From Formosa sp. Hel3_A1_48 (GTDB lineage: Bacteria; Bacteroidota; Bacteroidia; Flavobacteriales; Flavobacteriaceae), in the NCBI RefSeq assembly GCF_001735715.1, contig NZ_CP017259.1:124001-188000 (forward strand): a stretch of DNA of 64,000 bases, given 5' to 3'. The position numbers and the translations under genes were made by a program. Under the pieces are notes generated by a model. That model was not told the origin of the DNA and did not search any database. It was given only the letters and a program-made list of their open reading frames with translations. Below are positions 1 through 8,917 of this stretch, piece by piece (within the stretch, counting starts at the first letter, position 1; each line of letters starts with the position of its first letter).

Positions 1-1
1 C

Positions 2-1189
2 GAAATTTTAATTTTTGAAAATGACTTTAATGCTGCCGAAAAGTTATTAAACTCACTTTTCGAACTAGAACCAAACAACGAGGAGCTTTTTATACAACGC
101 GCTAATATTTACTCCAAAAAAGACCAACACCACGAGGCTATTGAAACTTTCAAGGAAGCCCTTAAAATTGCTGATGATTGTTCTGAAATTCATTCTTTAA
201 TAGGAATGGAACACCTCTTCTTAAATCAACATGAACAAGCTAAGACACATTTTATGAAATGTGTTAATTTAGACATAGAAGATTACTCCTCTTTGTACAA
301 CATTATCTATTGTTACGAATTTTTGAACCAAACAAAAGAAGCTATAAAATATTTGAATTGGTATTTGGATCAAAACCCATACTGTGAGGTAGCTTGGCAT
401 CAGTTGGGAAAACAATATTTGGAGGAACAGGAACTAAAAAAAGCACTTACTGCTTTTGATTTTGCAATTATTTCTGATGATACATTTGTTGGAGCGTATT
501 TAGAAAAAGCAAAAGTCTTAGAACGCTTAGACCGCCATGAAGAAGCCATAGAGCAATACACTATTGCGATGGGCATTGAAGGAACTACAGCCTTTACACT
601 GCTTAAAATCGGTTTTTGTTATGAACAAATCAAAAAAAATGATTTAGCTCTTAAGTTTTATAATAAATCAATTGAGGAAGATCCTGCTTTTGATAAAGGT
701 TGGATGAGTATTTCATTGTTTTATTTTACAAAAAAAGATTATTTAAAATCTTTATTCTACATAAACAAAGCCATTGATATTGACAGTGAAAATGCTAATT
801 ATTGGTTGTTTTACTCTAAAATTAATGAACGCTTGAACTATCTTGAAGAAGCCGAGCGTGGGTACAAACGAACTCTCGAGCTTGGAGAATGTAGTCTTGA
901 AACCTGGATTTCTAGAGGAGATATACTACTTAAGTTAGGAGAATTAGAAGCTGCGAAATATAATTTTGTTCAAGCTTTAGAGCAGCATCCTAAGAGTGAA
1001 GAATTGGAATTTAGAATTGCTGGTATTTGCTTTAAGCTGAATGAGCCAGAAACTGGATATACACACTTACTCACAGCACTTCACTTCAATGCTGAACATG
1101 TTTTTATTTTAGAAGAATTATTTCCTGAAATTTACACGCAAAAAGCAGTTTCGCATTTCATTAAAAGCTACAATAAAGCGTCCAACTAA
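2..1189 (+). CDS. TPR-repeat protein, 5' end cut by window start
   Basis: The reading frame is open from base 2 with no start visible, so the true N-terminus lies upstream; 395 residues can be read. The protein is built of consecutive 34-residue tetratricopeptide repeats. The typical small/aromatic pattern recurs, for example in ALTAFDFAI, AIEQYTIAMG, ALKFYNKSIEEDP and SLFYINKAIDID. TPR arrays are alpha-helical protein-interaction scaffolds. There is no catalytic domain or membrane segment in the visible part. It lies 34 bases upstream of the DUF368 pair on the same strand, so it may be co-transcribed with them. No specific function can be assigned. Confidence 0.85.
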   Translation, partial: EILIFENDFNAAEKLLNSLFELEPNNEELFIQRANIYSKKDQHHEAIETFKEALKIADDCSEIHSLIGMEHLFLNQHEQAKTHFMKCVNLDIEDYSSLYNIIYCYEFLNQTKEAIKYLNWYLDQNPYCEVAWHQLGKQYLEEQELKKALTAFDFAIISDDTFVGAYLEKAKVLERLDRHEEAIEQYTIAMGIEGTTAFTLLKIGFCYEQIKKNDLALKFYNKSIEEDPAFDKGWMSISLFYFTKKDYLKSLFYINKAIDIDSENANYWLFYSKINERLNYLEEAERGYKRTLELGECSLETWISRGDILLKLGELEAAKYNFVQALEQHPKSEELEFRIAGICFKLNEPETGYTHLLTALHFNAEHVFILEELFPEIYTQKAVSHFIKSYNKASN

Positions 1190-1223
1190 TTTATTTATCT
1201 TTATCGTTTACTAATCTATTGAC

Positions 1224-2153
1224 ATGAAACGTAATTTCGTTGATTATTTCATTCTTGTGTTCAAAGGAATGGCTATGGGTGCTGCGGATGTTGTTCCAGG
1301 CGTATCTGGTGGTACAATTGCATTTATTTCGGGGGTTTATGAGGAATTAATAGCTACACTTAACTCCATTAATTTAAATAGTTTAAAAACTTTAAAGTTG
1401 CAGGGAGTATCTGCTACATGGAAAAGGATTAATGGTAATTTTTTGCTTGCGCTGTTTGGAGGTATACTTTTAAGCATTCTCTCACTTTCCAAATTAGTTG
1501 CTTGGCTTCTTCATGAAGAGCCAGTATTACTCTGGGCCTTTTTTTTCGGTCTTGTGCTTGCAAGTATAATATTTGTACTTAAGAAAATCAATCAATGGAA
1601 TTCTGCTGTATTCTTAGGCTTGATCTTAGGCGGGGTTTTTGCTTACCAACTCACACAATTGAATGCTTTGGGAAATTCCGACAGCAACTGGTACTTGTTT
1701 TTATCTGGAGCTATCGCTATTTGTGCTATGATTCTTCCTGGAATTTCTGGCGCTTTTATCTTGGTTATTTTAGGGAGTTACGCCAATGTTCTACAAGCAC
1801 TAAATGACAAAGACATAGCGAAAATAACAATATTCATGACTGGTGCTTTAATTGGTATTTTATCATTTTCCAGGTTACTTAAATGGTTATTCAAAAGATT
1901 CAAAAATATGACTTTAGCCGTACTGACAGGGTTCATGATTGGCGCGCTTTCAAAAATATGGCCATGGAAAAAAACACTTAGTTTTAGAGAAAACTCAGAC
2001 GGAATTAGTGTTCCACTCAAAGAACAATGTATCGCACCATTTTCTTTTGATGGTGACCCACAACTATTATCAGCTATTGGGCTAATGCTTTTTGGTTTTC
2101 TTATGATCTTCTTTTTAGAAAAAATTGGCGCGAAAAACAAAAAAATTGGCTAA
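1224..2153 (+). CDS. DUF368 membrane protein (polyprenyl-phosphate translocase family), first copy
   Basis: A 309-residue, multi-pass membrane protein. It carries the DUF368 hallmark in both halves: PGVSGG near residue 27 and PGISGA near residue 175. This suggests an internal inverted-repeat fold with two re-entrant loops. Members of this family (PopT in Vibrio and Staphylococcus) return undecaprenyl phosphate from the outer to the inner leaflet of the cytoplasmic membrane, recycling the lipid carrier for peptidoglycan and O-antigen. Assignment to that activity is by family. The ATG start opens directly into a hydrophobic N-terminus. Its 3' end overlaps the next DUF368 gene, so the two are translationally coupled. 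Confidence 0.9.
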   Translation: MKRNFVDYFILVFKGMAMGAADVVPGVSGGTIAFISGVYEELIATLNSINLNSLKTLKLQGVSATWKRINGNFLLALFGGILLSILSLSKLVAWLLHEEPVLLWAFFFGLVLASIIFVLKKINQWNSAVFLGLILGGVFAYQLTQLNALGNSDSNWYLFLSGAIAICAMILPGISGAFILVILGSYANVLQALNDKDIAKITIFMTGALIGILSFSRLLKWLFKRFKNMTLAVLTGFMIGALSKIWPWKKTLSFRENSDGISVPLKEQCIAPFSFDGDPQLLSAIGLMLFGFLMIFFLEKIGAKNKKIG

Positions 2154-3162
2154 ATACAATTCCATAAAAGATAAACTAATTCTCATAGCAAAGGGACTGG
2201 CGATGGGAACTGCAAACAAGGTGCCTGGTGTTTCAGGTGGTATTGTAGCTTTTGTTGCAGGATTTTATGAGGAATTTATTTATTCGCTTCAAAAGTTTAA
2301 CCGCAAAGGATTGATGTTACTTTTTACAGGACGATTTACTGCATTTTTCAATTATGTAAATGGGCGATTTTTGAGTCTACTTTTTCTAGGGATGATCATC
2401 AGTTATTTTAGTGTTTCGAAAGCACTAGATTTCCTTATCGTACAGTACGAATTATATGTGTGGAGTGTATTCTTTGGGATGATTATTGGATCTGTTATAT
2501 ACATATATAAAGACTTTAAATCTTGGAATAAAGCTACTATTTTTATCACATTTACAGGTATTTGCTTAGGGCTGGGTATTAGTTTTTTAGACCCGGCTAC
2601 TGAGAATGATAATTTACTCTTTGTGTTTTTCTGTGGTATGATTAGTATTACGGGAATGACTCTTCCTGGGTTTTCTGGATCTTTTATCCTTATTCTTCTT
2701 GGGAATTATGTTTTACTACTGGTCGATGCGGTAAATGCCTTGTATGAAGTAATTATCGCTTTATTTAGTGGGAATTTTCATGTGTTTTCTGATTCTTATT
2801 ACATAAGCATGCTTAAAATATTACTCGTATTCACAATAGGCTCTATTGTTGGACTTGTTAGTTTGTCGCATTTCTTATCTTATGTCTTAAAGCGCTACAA
2901 AAATAACACACTGGCGCTCATTATGGGGTTTATTAGTGGCTCGCTTGGTGTAGTCTGGCCTTGGAAGGAAACAATTTATAAAACAAATCATGAAGGGTTA
3001 GTTCAATTAGATTCTAGGGGGAAGCAAATTATTGAAAATTTCGATCGCTTTATCCCCGAAATCAACATAAATACCTTTTATGCTATATGCTTTATTTTAC
3101 TAGGTATTGGCATTGTTTTAAGCCTAGAATACTATGGAAATAATCAAAATAAAGAACTATGA
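2125..3162 (+). CDS. DUF368 membrane protein (polyprenyl-phosphate translocase family), second copy
   Basis: A 345-residue paralogue of the preceding gene with the same paired motifs, PGVSGG near residue 35 and PGFSGS near residue 185. It differs enough in sequence to be an old duplication. The predicted role is the same: transport of polyprenyl phosphate across the inner membrane. No ATG lies early enough. The frame offers TTG at 2125 (overlap of 29 bases with the upstream gene) or TTG at 2146 (overlap of 8 bases), and I cannot decide between them. The stop overlaps the aroE start (ATGA). Two adjacent copies may form a heteromeric or specialised pair, which is inference. Confidence 0.88.
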   Translation: MARKTKKLAKYNSIKDKLILIAKGLAMGTANKVPGVSGGIVAFVAGFYEEFIYSLQKFNRKGLMLLFTGRFTAFFNYVNGRFLSLLFLGMIISYFSVSKALDFLIVQYELYVWSVFFGMIIGSVIYIYKDFKSWNKATIFITFTGICLGLGISFLDPATENDNLLFVFFCGMISITGMTLPGFSGSFILILLGNYVLLLVDAVNALYEVIIALFSGNFHVFSDSYYISMLKILLVFTIGSIVGLVSLSHFLSYVLKRYKNNTLALIMGFISGSLGVVWPWKETIYKTNHEGLVQLDSRGKQIIENFDRFIPEININTFYAICFILLGIGIVLSLEYYGNNQNKEL

Positions 3163-3887
3163 AGCTATTTGGTTTAATTGGAAAAAATATTGATTATTCT
3201 TTTTCTAGAACATATTTTTCTAAAAAATTTGAGCAAGAAAAATTAAACTGTGTTTATAAAAATTTCGACCTACAATCTATAGATGAGTTCCTTAGTATTT
3301 TTGAGACCAATACGATTTCAGGACTTAATGTTACAATCCCCTACAAAGAAGTTATCATCCCCTTTTTGGACGAATTAGATGAAGAGGCAAAAGCCATCGG
3401 TGCAGTAAACACAGTCAAAATCGAAAATGACAAATTAATAGGTTACAACACCGATCATCACGGGTTTTCAAAAAGCATACAACCTCACCTTCGCAAAACG
3501 CACAAAAGAGCACTAATTTTAGGAACAGGAGGAGCATCAAAAGCAATTGCCTATGCTTTGGAATGTCTTGGGATAGAGGTTAGATTTGTTTCGCGTAAAA
3601 ACCATAACAAAGAAATCTACAAATATGAAGATTTACATACTCAAGTTATTAAAGAGCATACCATCATAATAAATTCTACGCCGCTTGGTACATATCCAAA
3701 TACCGAAGATTGTCCAAATATTCCATACGGAGAACTCAGTGAAAATCATTTAGTTTATGACTTAATTTATAATCCAATGGAAACTAAATTTTTGAAATAT
3801 GGAAAAAAAGCAGGTGCAAAAACAATTAACGGTCTAGAAATGCTACACTTACAAGCCGAAAAATCATGGGAAATTTGGCATTTATAA
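3159..3887 (+). CDS. aroE: Shikimate dehydrogenase
   Basis: A 242-residue enzyme that reduces 3-dehydroshikimate to shikimate with NADPH in aromatic amino-acid synthesis. The substrate site is visible: NVTIPYK with catalytic Lys63, GAVNT, and NTDHHG with catalytic Asp99. The Rossmann nucleotide-binding loop GTGGASKA starts near residue 122, and NSTPLGT follows. It is about 30 residues shorter than the E. coli enzyme, with the loss spread over loops. Its ATG overlaps the stop of the second DUF368 gene by four bases, so it is the last cistron of a coupled three-gene unit. Confidence 0.95.
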   Translation: MKLFGLIGKNIDYSFSRTYFSKKFEQEKLNCVYKNFDLQSIDEFLSIFETNTISGLNVTIPYKEVIIPFLDELDEEAKAIGAVNTVKIENDKLIGYNTDHHGFSKSIQPHLRKTHKRALILGTGGASKAIAYALECLGIEVRFVSRKNHNKEIYKYEDLHTQVIKEHTIIINSTPLGTYPNTEDCPNIPYGELSENHLVYDLIYNPMETKFLKYGKKAGAKTINGLEMLHLQAEKSWEIWHL

Positions 3888-3938
3888 TTTAGAGAAATAT
3901 TTTGAGTTTGTAAATTTAAGGGATAAGTGTATATTTAT

Positions 3939-3954
3939 GGTCTTAAGCAAGACC
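3939..3954 (+). promoter_or_regulatory. Small hairpin in the leader of the DUF349 gene
   Basis: GGTCTT-AAGC-AAGACC forms a perfect 6-bp stem with a 4-base loop, ending 19 bases before the ATG of the DUF349 protein. There is no following T-run, so it is not a terminator for aroE. It could be a leader RNA structure or a chance palindrome in this AT-rich gap. Confidence 0.3.
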
Positions 3955-3973
3955 GAACCCAAAACCTTAGATT

Positions 3974-5923
3974 ATGACAACGCACGACATCCTGCAGGAA
4001 GCAGACGGAATATTAGACGAAAAAAAAGAAGAGTCTACAAACTTTGAGTCAACTGATGAGCAAAGCCCAAGCTCTAAAGAAAAGACTGAAAAAGAAAGTA
4101 CACCAACTTCTGAAAAAGAATTAACTCCAGATAAAACCGAAAGTTCGCCTAAGCCTAAAGAAGCTGCTTCAGAAACAGCACAAGAAAATAACAATATTGA
4201 AGAGCAAAAAAAAGACGTTAACTACAATGACTATTCTTTAGAAGCTCTGGTTTCAGACTTTGAAGAATTGCTGAAAAACGATGACCTCTACTCCACCCGA
4301 AATAAAATTAACGCCATAAGAAGAGTATTCAATGAAAAGTTTTCAGCAATATTAAATGACAAAAAAGAAGCATTTTTGGCAGAAGGAGGCAACAGTATTG
4401 ATTTTAGTTTTGACAGCCCAATAAAAAAACAATTTAATGCACTATCAAAACAATTTCGAGATAAGAACGAAAAATACCAAAAGCAAAAAACACAAAATTT
4501 TAAGCAAAATTTAGAATCGAGACTTAAAATTATAGAAAATATAAAAGGCTTAATTGATGTTAGTCAAAGCAGTACTACTACCTACAATAAATTTAAAGAT
4601 TTACAAGAACAATGGCGTAAACTAGGTAAGGTGCCGCCCAAAGATGCTAATAATGTCTGGAACAACTACCGTCATCACGTAGAGAAATTTTATGATTTCT
4701 TACACCTAAACAGGGATCTACGTGACCGTGATTACCAACACAATTTAGAGAAAAAACAAAAACTAATTAAAAGTGCTGAAGCACTCGCATCTGAAGAAAA
4801 TTTAGGCCGTGCTTTTAGAGAACTACAGGCTTTACACAAAATTTGGAAAGAAGAACTAGGCCCAGTAGCTAAAGAATATCGTGAAGTATTATGGGAGCAA
4901 TTTGGTGCGGCTACAAAGGTTATTAACGATAAACGGCAGGCTTATAATGTCCAAATTGAAAAAGAGTTAATGATCAATTTTGAGGCTAAAGAACTGATTA
5001 TTGATAAAATAAAAAGTATTTCTGAAATTGAATACGACAGCCATACTGAATGGCAAAAACGAGTGAAAGAAGTTGAAGCACTTCGAGAAGAGTTTTTCAA
5101 AATTGGAGGGGTACCAAGAAAAAAAAGAAATCAATCATGGACGGATTTCAAAACCGCTGTGCGTAATTTTAATAAATCTAAAAACAACTTTTATAAACAG
5201 CTGAAAAAGGCCCATAGTGAGAATCTTAAAAAGAAAAAAGAGTTAGTAGAAATTGCCGTTCAAAACAAAGACAATGAGGACTTAGAAACTACTGTTGTTT
5301 TGATGAAAAACATTCAAAATCAATGGAAGAAAATTGGTCATATTTCAAGAAAAGATAGCAACAAATTATGGAGTGAATTTAGAGCAGCATGTAACCACTT
5401 TTTTGACCGTTATCATGAACAAAAGAATACAGGAACTGCTGAAGAAAATGATGCATTAATTCAAAAGGAACAACTATTTGAGGAGGTTAAATCTTTCAAA
5501 TCAACAAACGACAAAGAAGCAGATTTAAAAGTGGTCAAGCAATGGTCAAAGCAATGGACAGCAATAGGACGTGTTCCTAAAAATAAACACTCTATTGACA
5601 GGGAATTTTTTAAGGCCATAAGTAAACAACTTGAAGATATTGGTGTGAGCGAAGATGAATTAAAAGCATTAAAATACACCAACAAAATTCAAGAGTTAAG
5701 TAAAGACCCAAAAGCACTTAATAATGAAATTTCATTTGTGCGGAAAAAAATAGATGAAATAAAAGCTGAAATGAACCAATTAGAAAACAACCTCCAATTT
5801 TTCTCTAATGTTGCTGACGATAACCCCGTAGTTCTCGATGTACAAAAGAAAATTGAGAGACACAAAACTCAATTAGAGCAATGGACCAAAAAGCTGTCCA
5901 ACATCAAAAGAACGATTAAGTAA
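3974..5923 (+). CDS. DUF349-repeat protein
   Basis: A 649-residue cytoplasmic protein. Residues 1-80 are acidic, low-complexity and probably disordered (Glu/Ser/Thr/Lys-rich). At least five DUF349 modules follow. Each shows the repeating core of a Trp, a Gly-(K/R/H)-(V/I) turn, and a second aromatic: QWRKLGKVPPKD, IWKEELGPVAKE, EFFKIGGVPRKK, QWKKIGHISRKD and QWTAIGRVPKNK. The C-terminal 100 residues are coiled coil. DUF349 is an alpha-helical domain of poorly defined function, widespread in Bacteroidota and Actinobacteria. The gene ends three bases before the convergent mazG stop. Confidence 0.88.
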   Translation: MTTHDILQEADGILDEKKEESTNFESTDEQSPSSKEKTEKESTPTSEKELTPDKTESSPKPKEAASETAQENNNIEEQKKDVNYNDYSLEALVSDFEELLKNDDLYSTRNKINAIRRVFNEKFSAILNDKKEAFLAEGGNSIDFSFDSPIKKQFNALSKQFRDKNEKYQKQKTQNFKQNLESRLKIIENIKGLIDVSQSSTTTYNKFKDLQEQWRKLGKVPPKDANNVWNNYRHHVEKFYDFLHLNRDLRDRDYQHNLEKKQKLIKSAEALASEENLGRAFRELQALHKIWKEELGPVAKEYREVLWEQFGAATKVINDKRQAYNVQIEKELMINFEAKELIIDKIKSISEIEYDSHTEWQKRVKEVEALREEFFKIGGVPRKKRNQSWTDFKTAVRNFNKSKNNFYKQLKKAHSENLKKKKELVEIAVQNKDNEDLETTVVLMKNIQNQWKKIGHISRKDSNKLWSEFRAACNHFFDRYHEQKNTGTAEENDALIQKEQLFEEVKSFKSTNDKEADLKVVKQWSKQWTAIGRVPKNKHSIDREFFKAISKQLEDIGVSEDELKALKYTNKIQELSKDPKALNNEISFVRKKIDEIKAEMNQLENNLQFFSNVADDNPVVLDVQKKIERHKTQLEQWTKKLSNIKRTIK

Positions 5924-5926
5924 ACC

Positions 5927-6700
5927 CTATACCCGTTTTGCTTCTTCCCAAATGACATCCATCTCACTAAGAGACATGTCTGATAATGTTCGTTTTTTTA
6001 ACTTGGCCTGTTGTTCCAGATACTGAAACCGCTTAATAAATTTCTTATTTGTGCGTTCCAAGGCGTTCTCCGGATTTACGCCAAGAAAACGGGCGTAATT
6101 AATCAATGAAAATAAAACATCACCAAACTCGGCTTCAATAGCTTGTTGATCATTGGTTCTAATCTCATCACGCAATTCATTTAACTCCTCCTCTACTTTT
6201 GCAAATACTTGTTCTGGTTTTTCCCAATCAAAACCTACACCTGCTACTTTTTCTTGTATACGTGTTGCTTTAACTAAAGCAGGTAAACTTTTAGGAACGC
6301 CTTCTAACACGCTCGACTTACCTTCTTTAAGTTTGATGTTTTCCCAATTTTGTTTCACCTCTTGTTCGCTTTCTACATTAATGTCTCCATAAATATGGGG
6401 ATGACGCTGAATTAATTTTTCACAAATACCGTTCAATACACTTGTGATATCAAAGTCATTAGATTCGCTTCCAATTTTGGCATAAAATACAATGTGCAAC
6501 AATAAATCACCCAACTCCCCTTTAACCTCTTCTAAGTTTTGATCTAAAATGGCATCAGCCAATTCATAAGTTTCTTCAATGGTAAGTGGACGCAGAGACT
6601 CTAAGGTCTGTTTTTTATCCCAAGGACACTTGGAACGCAATTCGTCCATAATAGTTAATAAGCGGTCAAATGCTTCTAATTGTTGTTTACGTGAGGTCAT
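5927..6700 (-). CDS. mazG: Nucleoside triphosphate pyrophosphohydrolase
   Basis: A 257-residue protein close to the 263 residues of E. coli MazG, with two tandem MazG domains. The N-terminal CPWD motif, the EETYELADAI helix and EVKGELGDLL form the Mg-binding EExxE/ExxD site. The second domain repeats it as EELNELRDE and EAEFGDVLF. The enzyme hydrolyses non-canonical and canonical NTPs to NMP and pyrophosphate and so cleans the nucleotide pool. Its ATG directly abuts the stop of the flavoprotein gene upstream, so the two are in one operon. Confidence 0.95.
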   Translation of the reverse strand: MTSRKQQLEAFDRLLTIMDELRSKCPWDKKQTLESLRPLTIEETYELADAILDQNLEEVKGELGDLLLHIVFYAKIGSESNDFDITSVLNGICEKLIQRHPHIYGDINVESEQEVKQNWENIKLKEGKSSVLEGVPKSLPALVKATRIQEKVAGVGFDWEKPEQVFAKVEEELNELRDEIRTNDQQAIEAEFGDVLFSLINYARFLGVNPENALERTNKKFIKRFQYLEQQAKLKKRTLSDMSLSEMDVIWEEAKRV

Positions 6701-7639
6701 TTATTCTAATGTTAAATTGCTAATTTCAGCAGCTACAGAGTTAAATTCTTTTACTAAATTTTTTACGATTTCGGACACAGGCAAGATATCATCTATAACC
6801 GCTGCTATCTGACCAATTTCTAATTCCCCTTCGTCTAAATCTCCTTCGAACATACCCTTTTTAGCACGTCCCCGTCCGAGATGCGCTTTGAGTTCATCGC
6901 TGGTTGGATTGTTTTTGTATAATTCCATCAACTCATTAAAAAATTTATTTTTCAACAAGCGAACAGGGGTTAATTCTTTTAGTGTAAGTTTTGTAGATCC
7001 CTCTTGGGCTGAAACTACAAGATTTTTAAATGCTTCATGGGCAGAAGACTCGGTACTTGCTACAAATCGACTTCCTATTTGAACACCATGTGCACCTAAG
7101 GTCATTGCTGCTAACATTGCCCTGCCTGTGGCAATACCCCCAGCAGCGATGACAGGAATGGATACGGACTTACAAACCATTGGGATAAGAGCAAAAGTAG
7201 TCGTTTCTTCTCTTCCATTATGTCCGCCTGCTTCAAAGCCTTCGGCTACAACAGCATCAACTCCTGCAGTTTCTGCTTTTTGTGCAAATTTCACACTACT
7301 GACTACATGCACAACAGTAATACCATGTTTCTTTAACCAAGATGTCCAAACCGATGGATTACCTGCTGAAGTGAACACAATCTTAACGCCTTCATCTACA
7401 ATAATCTGCATAATTTCTTTAATATTTGGATAGAGTAATGGGACATTAACCCCAAATGGTTTTGATGTAGCAGCAGTACATTTTTGAATATGTTTACGAA
7501 GTACTTCTGGGTACATCGAACCAGCACCAATAAGTCCTAAAATTCCTGAGTTTGATGCCGCAGAGGCCAATTTCCAGCCACTATTCCAAACCATTCCGGC
7601 CTGAATGATTGGGTACCTTGTATTGAAAAGTTTGGTCAT
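6701..7639 (-). CDS. Nitronate monooxygenase / FabK-like FMN flavoprotein
   Basis: A 312-residue TIM-barrel flavoprotein of the 2-nitropropane dioxygenase family. N-terminal YPIIQAGM, FEAGGHNG (with the family's active-site His), PVIAAGGIATG and GVQIGSRF are FMN/phosphate-binding and catalytic elements. Members either oxidise alkyl nitronates or, as FabK, act as enoyl-ACP reductases. The sequence alone does not separate the two, and no fatty-acid genes lie nearby. It lies in a minus-strand unit between mnmA and mazG, which points to a housekeeping rather than a catabolic role (inference). Confidence 0.88.
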   Translation of the reverse strand: MTKLFNTRYPIIQAGMVWNSGWKLASAASNSGILGLIGAGSMYPEVLRKHIQKCTAATSKPFGVNVPLLYPNIKEIMQIIVDEGVKIVFTSAGNPSVWTSWLKKHGITVVHVVSSVKFAQKAETAGVDAVVAEGFEAGGHNGREETTTFALIPMVCKSVSIPVIAAGGIATGRAMLAAMTLGAHGVQIGSRFVASTESSAHEAFKNLVVSAQEGSTKLTLKELTPVRLLKNKFFNELMELYKNNPTSDELKAHLGRGRAKKGMFEGDLDEGELEIGQIAAVIDDILPVSEIVKNLVKEFNSVAAEISNLTLE

Positions 7640-7686
7640 GATATAGTTTTAACGAAAAAATTATTCACTAAAAATGATACCACAAT

Positions 7687-8877
7687 TTAAGAAATTACAC
7701 CCGAACCAACTAATTCATCATTTAAATACCACGCAACAAACTGTCCTTCTGTTATTGCTGTTTGCGGGTTAGAAAATGTAATGTAAAGCCCTTGCTTGGT
7801 TTGATAAAGAGTCGCTGGCTCAAGAGGTTGGCGATAGCGAATTCGTGCCAAAACATTAAGCTCTTCTCCAGAGCTTATTGCTAAACCTGGGCGAACCCAA
7901 TGAAGATCATGATTAGGTACGAATAAAGATGAGCGTAGTAATCCAGGATGGTTTTTACCCTCACCAACGTAAACTATATTTTCATCAACATCAGTATCAA
8001 TTATAAAAAGAGGTTCTTTAGTGCCGCCGATTGCCAAACCCTTGCGCTGGCCTTTGGTGAAAAAATGTGCCCCTTGATGAGTCCCTAAAACAGTTCCATC
8101 CGTTATTGAGTATGCCGGTTTTGAAGAAGCATAAGCCAAAGCATCTTCCTTAGAATCAAAAATTGGTGGTGGCGTGAGATAAGCTTCAAATTCTTCTGAA
8201 ATTCCTACTATCGATCCTGTTTTAGGCTTCAATTTTTGTTGCAAAAAATCAGGTAAGCGAACTTTACCAATAAAACACAATCCTTGAGAATCTTTTTTAT
8301 CGGCTGTTACTAAACTCAAATCCTGCGCTATTTTTCTAACTTCTGGCTTTGTCAATTCACCTATTGGAAAAAGAGTTTTTGCTAATTGTTCCTGAGATAG
8401 TTGACAAAGAAAATAAGATTGGTCTTTCGCAGAATCTAATCCGGACAACAATCGATATTCTATTGATTTAGATCCTGAATCTGTAACAGATTTTCTACAA
8501 TAATGACCAGTGGCAACAAAATCGGCACCAAGAGAAAGCGCAATTTTAAGAAAAACATCAAATTTAATTTCCCTATTGCATAAAACATCGGGGTTTGGTG
8601 TGCGGCCTAGTTCATATTCCCGAAACATATAATCCACTATACGCTCCTTGTATTCTTCACTTAGATCTACGGTTTGAAAAGGTATTTCTAGCTTTTCAGC
8701 CACCAACATAGCATCATTACTGTCGTCAAGCCAAGGACACTCATCGGATATAGTAACAGAATCGTCATGCCAATTTTTCATGAACAAGCCAATGACATTA
8801 TATCCTTGTTTTTTCAACAAATGCGCTGCAACACTAGAATCTACTCCACCAGAAAGTCCTACTACAACTGTTTTCAT
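7687..8877 (-). CDS. mnmA: tRNA-specific 2-thiouridylase
   Basis: A 396-residue enzyme that thiolates U34 in tRNAs for Lys, Glu and Gln. The N-terminal PP-loop GLSGGVDSS binds ATP. Both catalytic cysteines are present, in [14 protein letters not shown] and in DSQGLCFIG. It is longer than the E. coli enzyme (368 residues), mostly from an insertion after residue 40 that contains [11 protein letters not shown], common in Bacteroidota copies. The ATG lies 40 bases downstream of the yidC stop. A TAAATTTG element on the minus strand (8882-8889) sits only five bases before the ATG, so an internal near-leaderless promoter is possible. Confidence 0.95.
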   Translation of the reverse strand: MKTVVVGLSGGVDSSVAAHLLKKQGYNVIGLFMKNWHDDSVTISDECPWLDDSNDAMLVAEKLEIPFQTVDLSEEYKERIVDYMFREYELGRTPNPDVLCNREIKFDVFLKIALSLGADFVATGHYCRKSVTDSGSKSIEYRLLSGLDSAKDQSYFLCQLSQEQLAKTLFPIGELTKPEVRKIAQDLSLVTADKKDSQGLCFIGKVRLPDFLQQKLKPKTGSIVGISEEFEAYLTPPPIFDSKEDALAYASSKPAYSITDGTVLGTHQGAHFFTKGQRKGLAIGGTKEPLFIIDTDVDENIVYVGEGKNHPGLLRSSLFVPNHDLHWVRPGLAISSGEELNVLARIRYRQPLEPATLYQTKQGLYITFSNPQTAITEGQFVAWYLNDELVGSGVIS

Positions 8878-8917
8878 GAAACAAATTTAATAAATATAAA
8901 TCGAGAAAATTTGTACT

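Noticed and set aside
1778-2140. 120-residue minus-strand open frame
   Set aside because: Antisense to the first DUF368 gene, no domain, no promoter.
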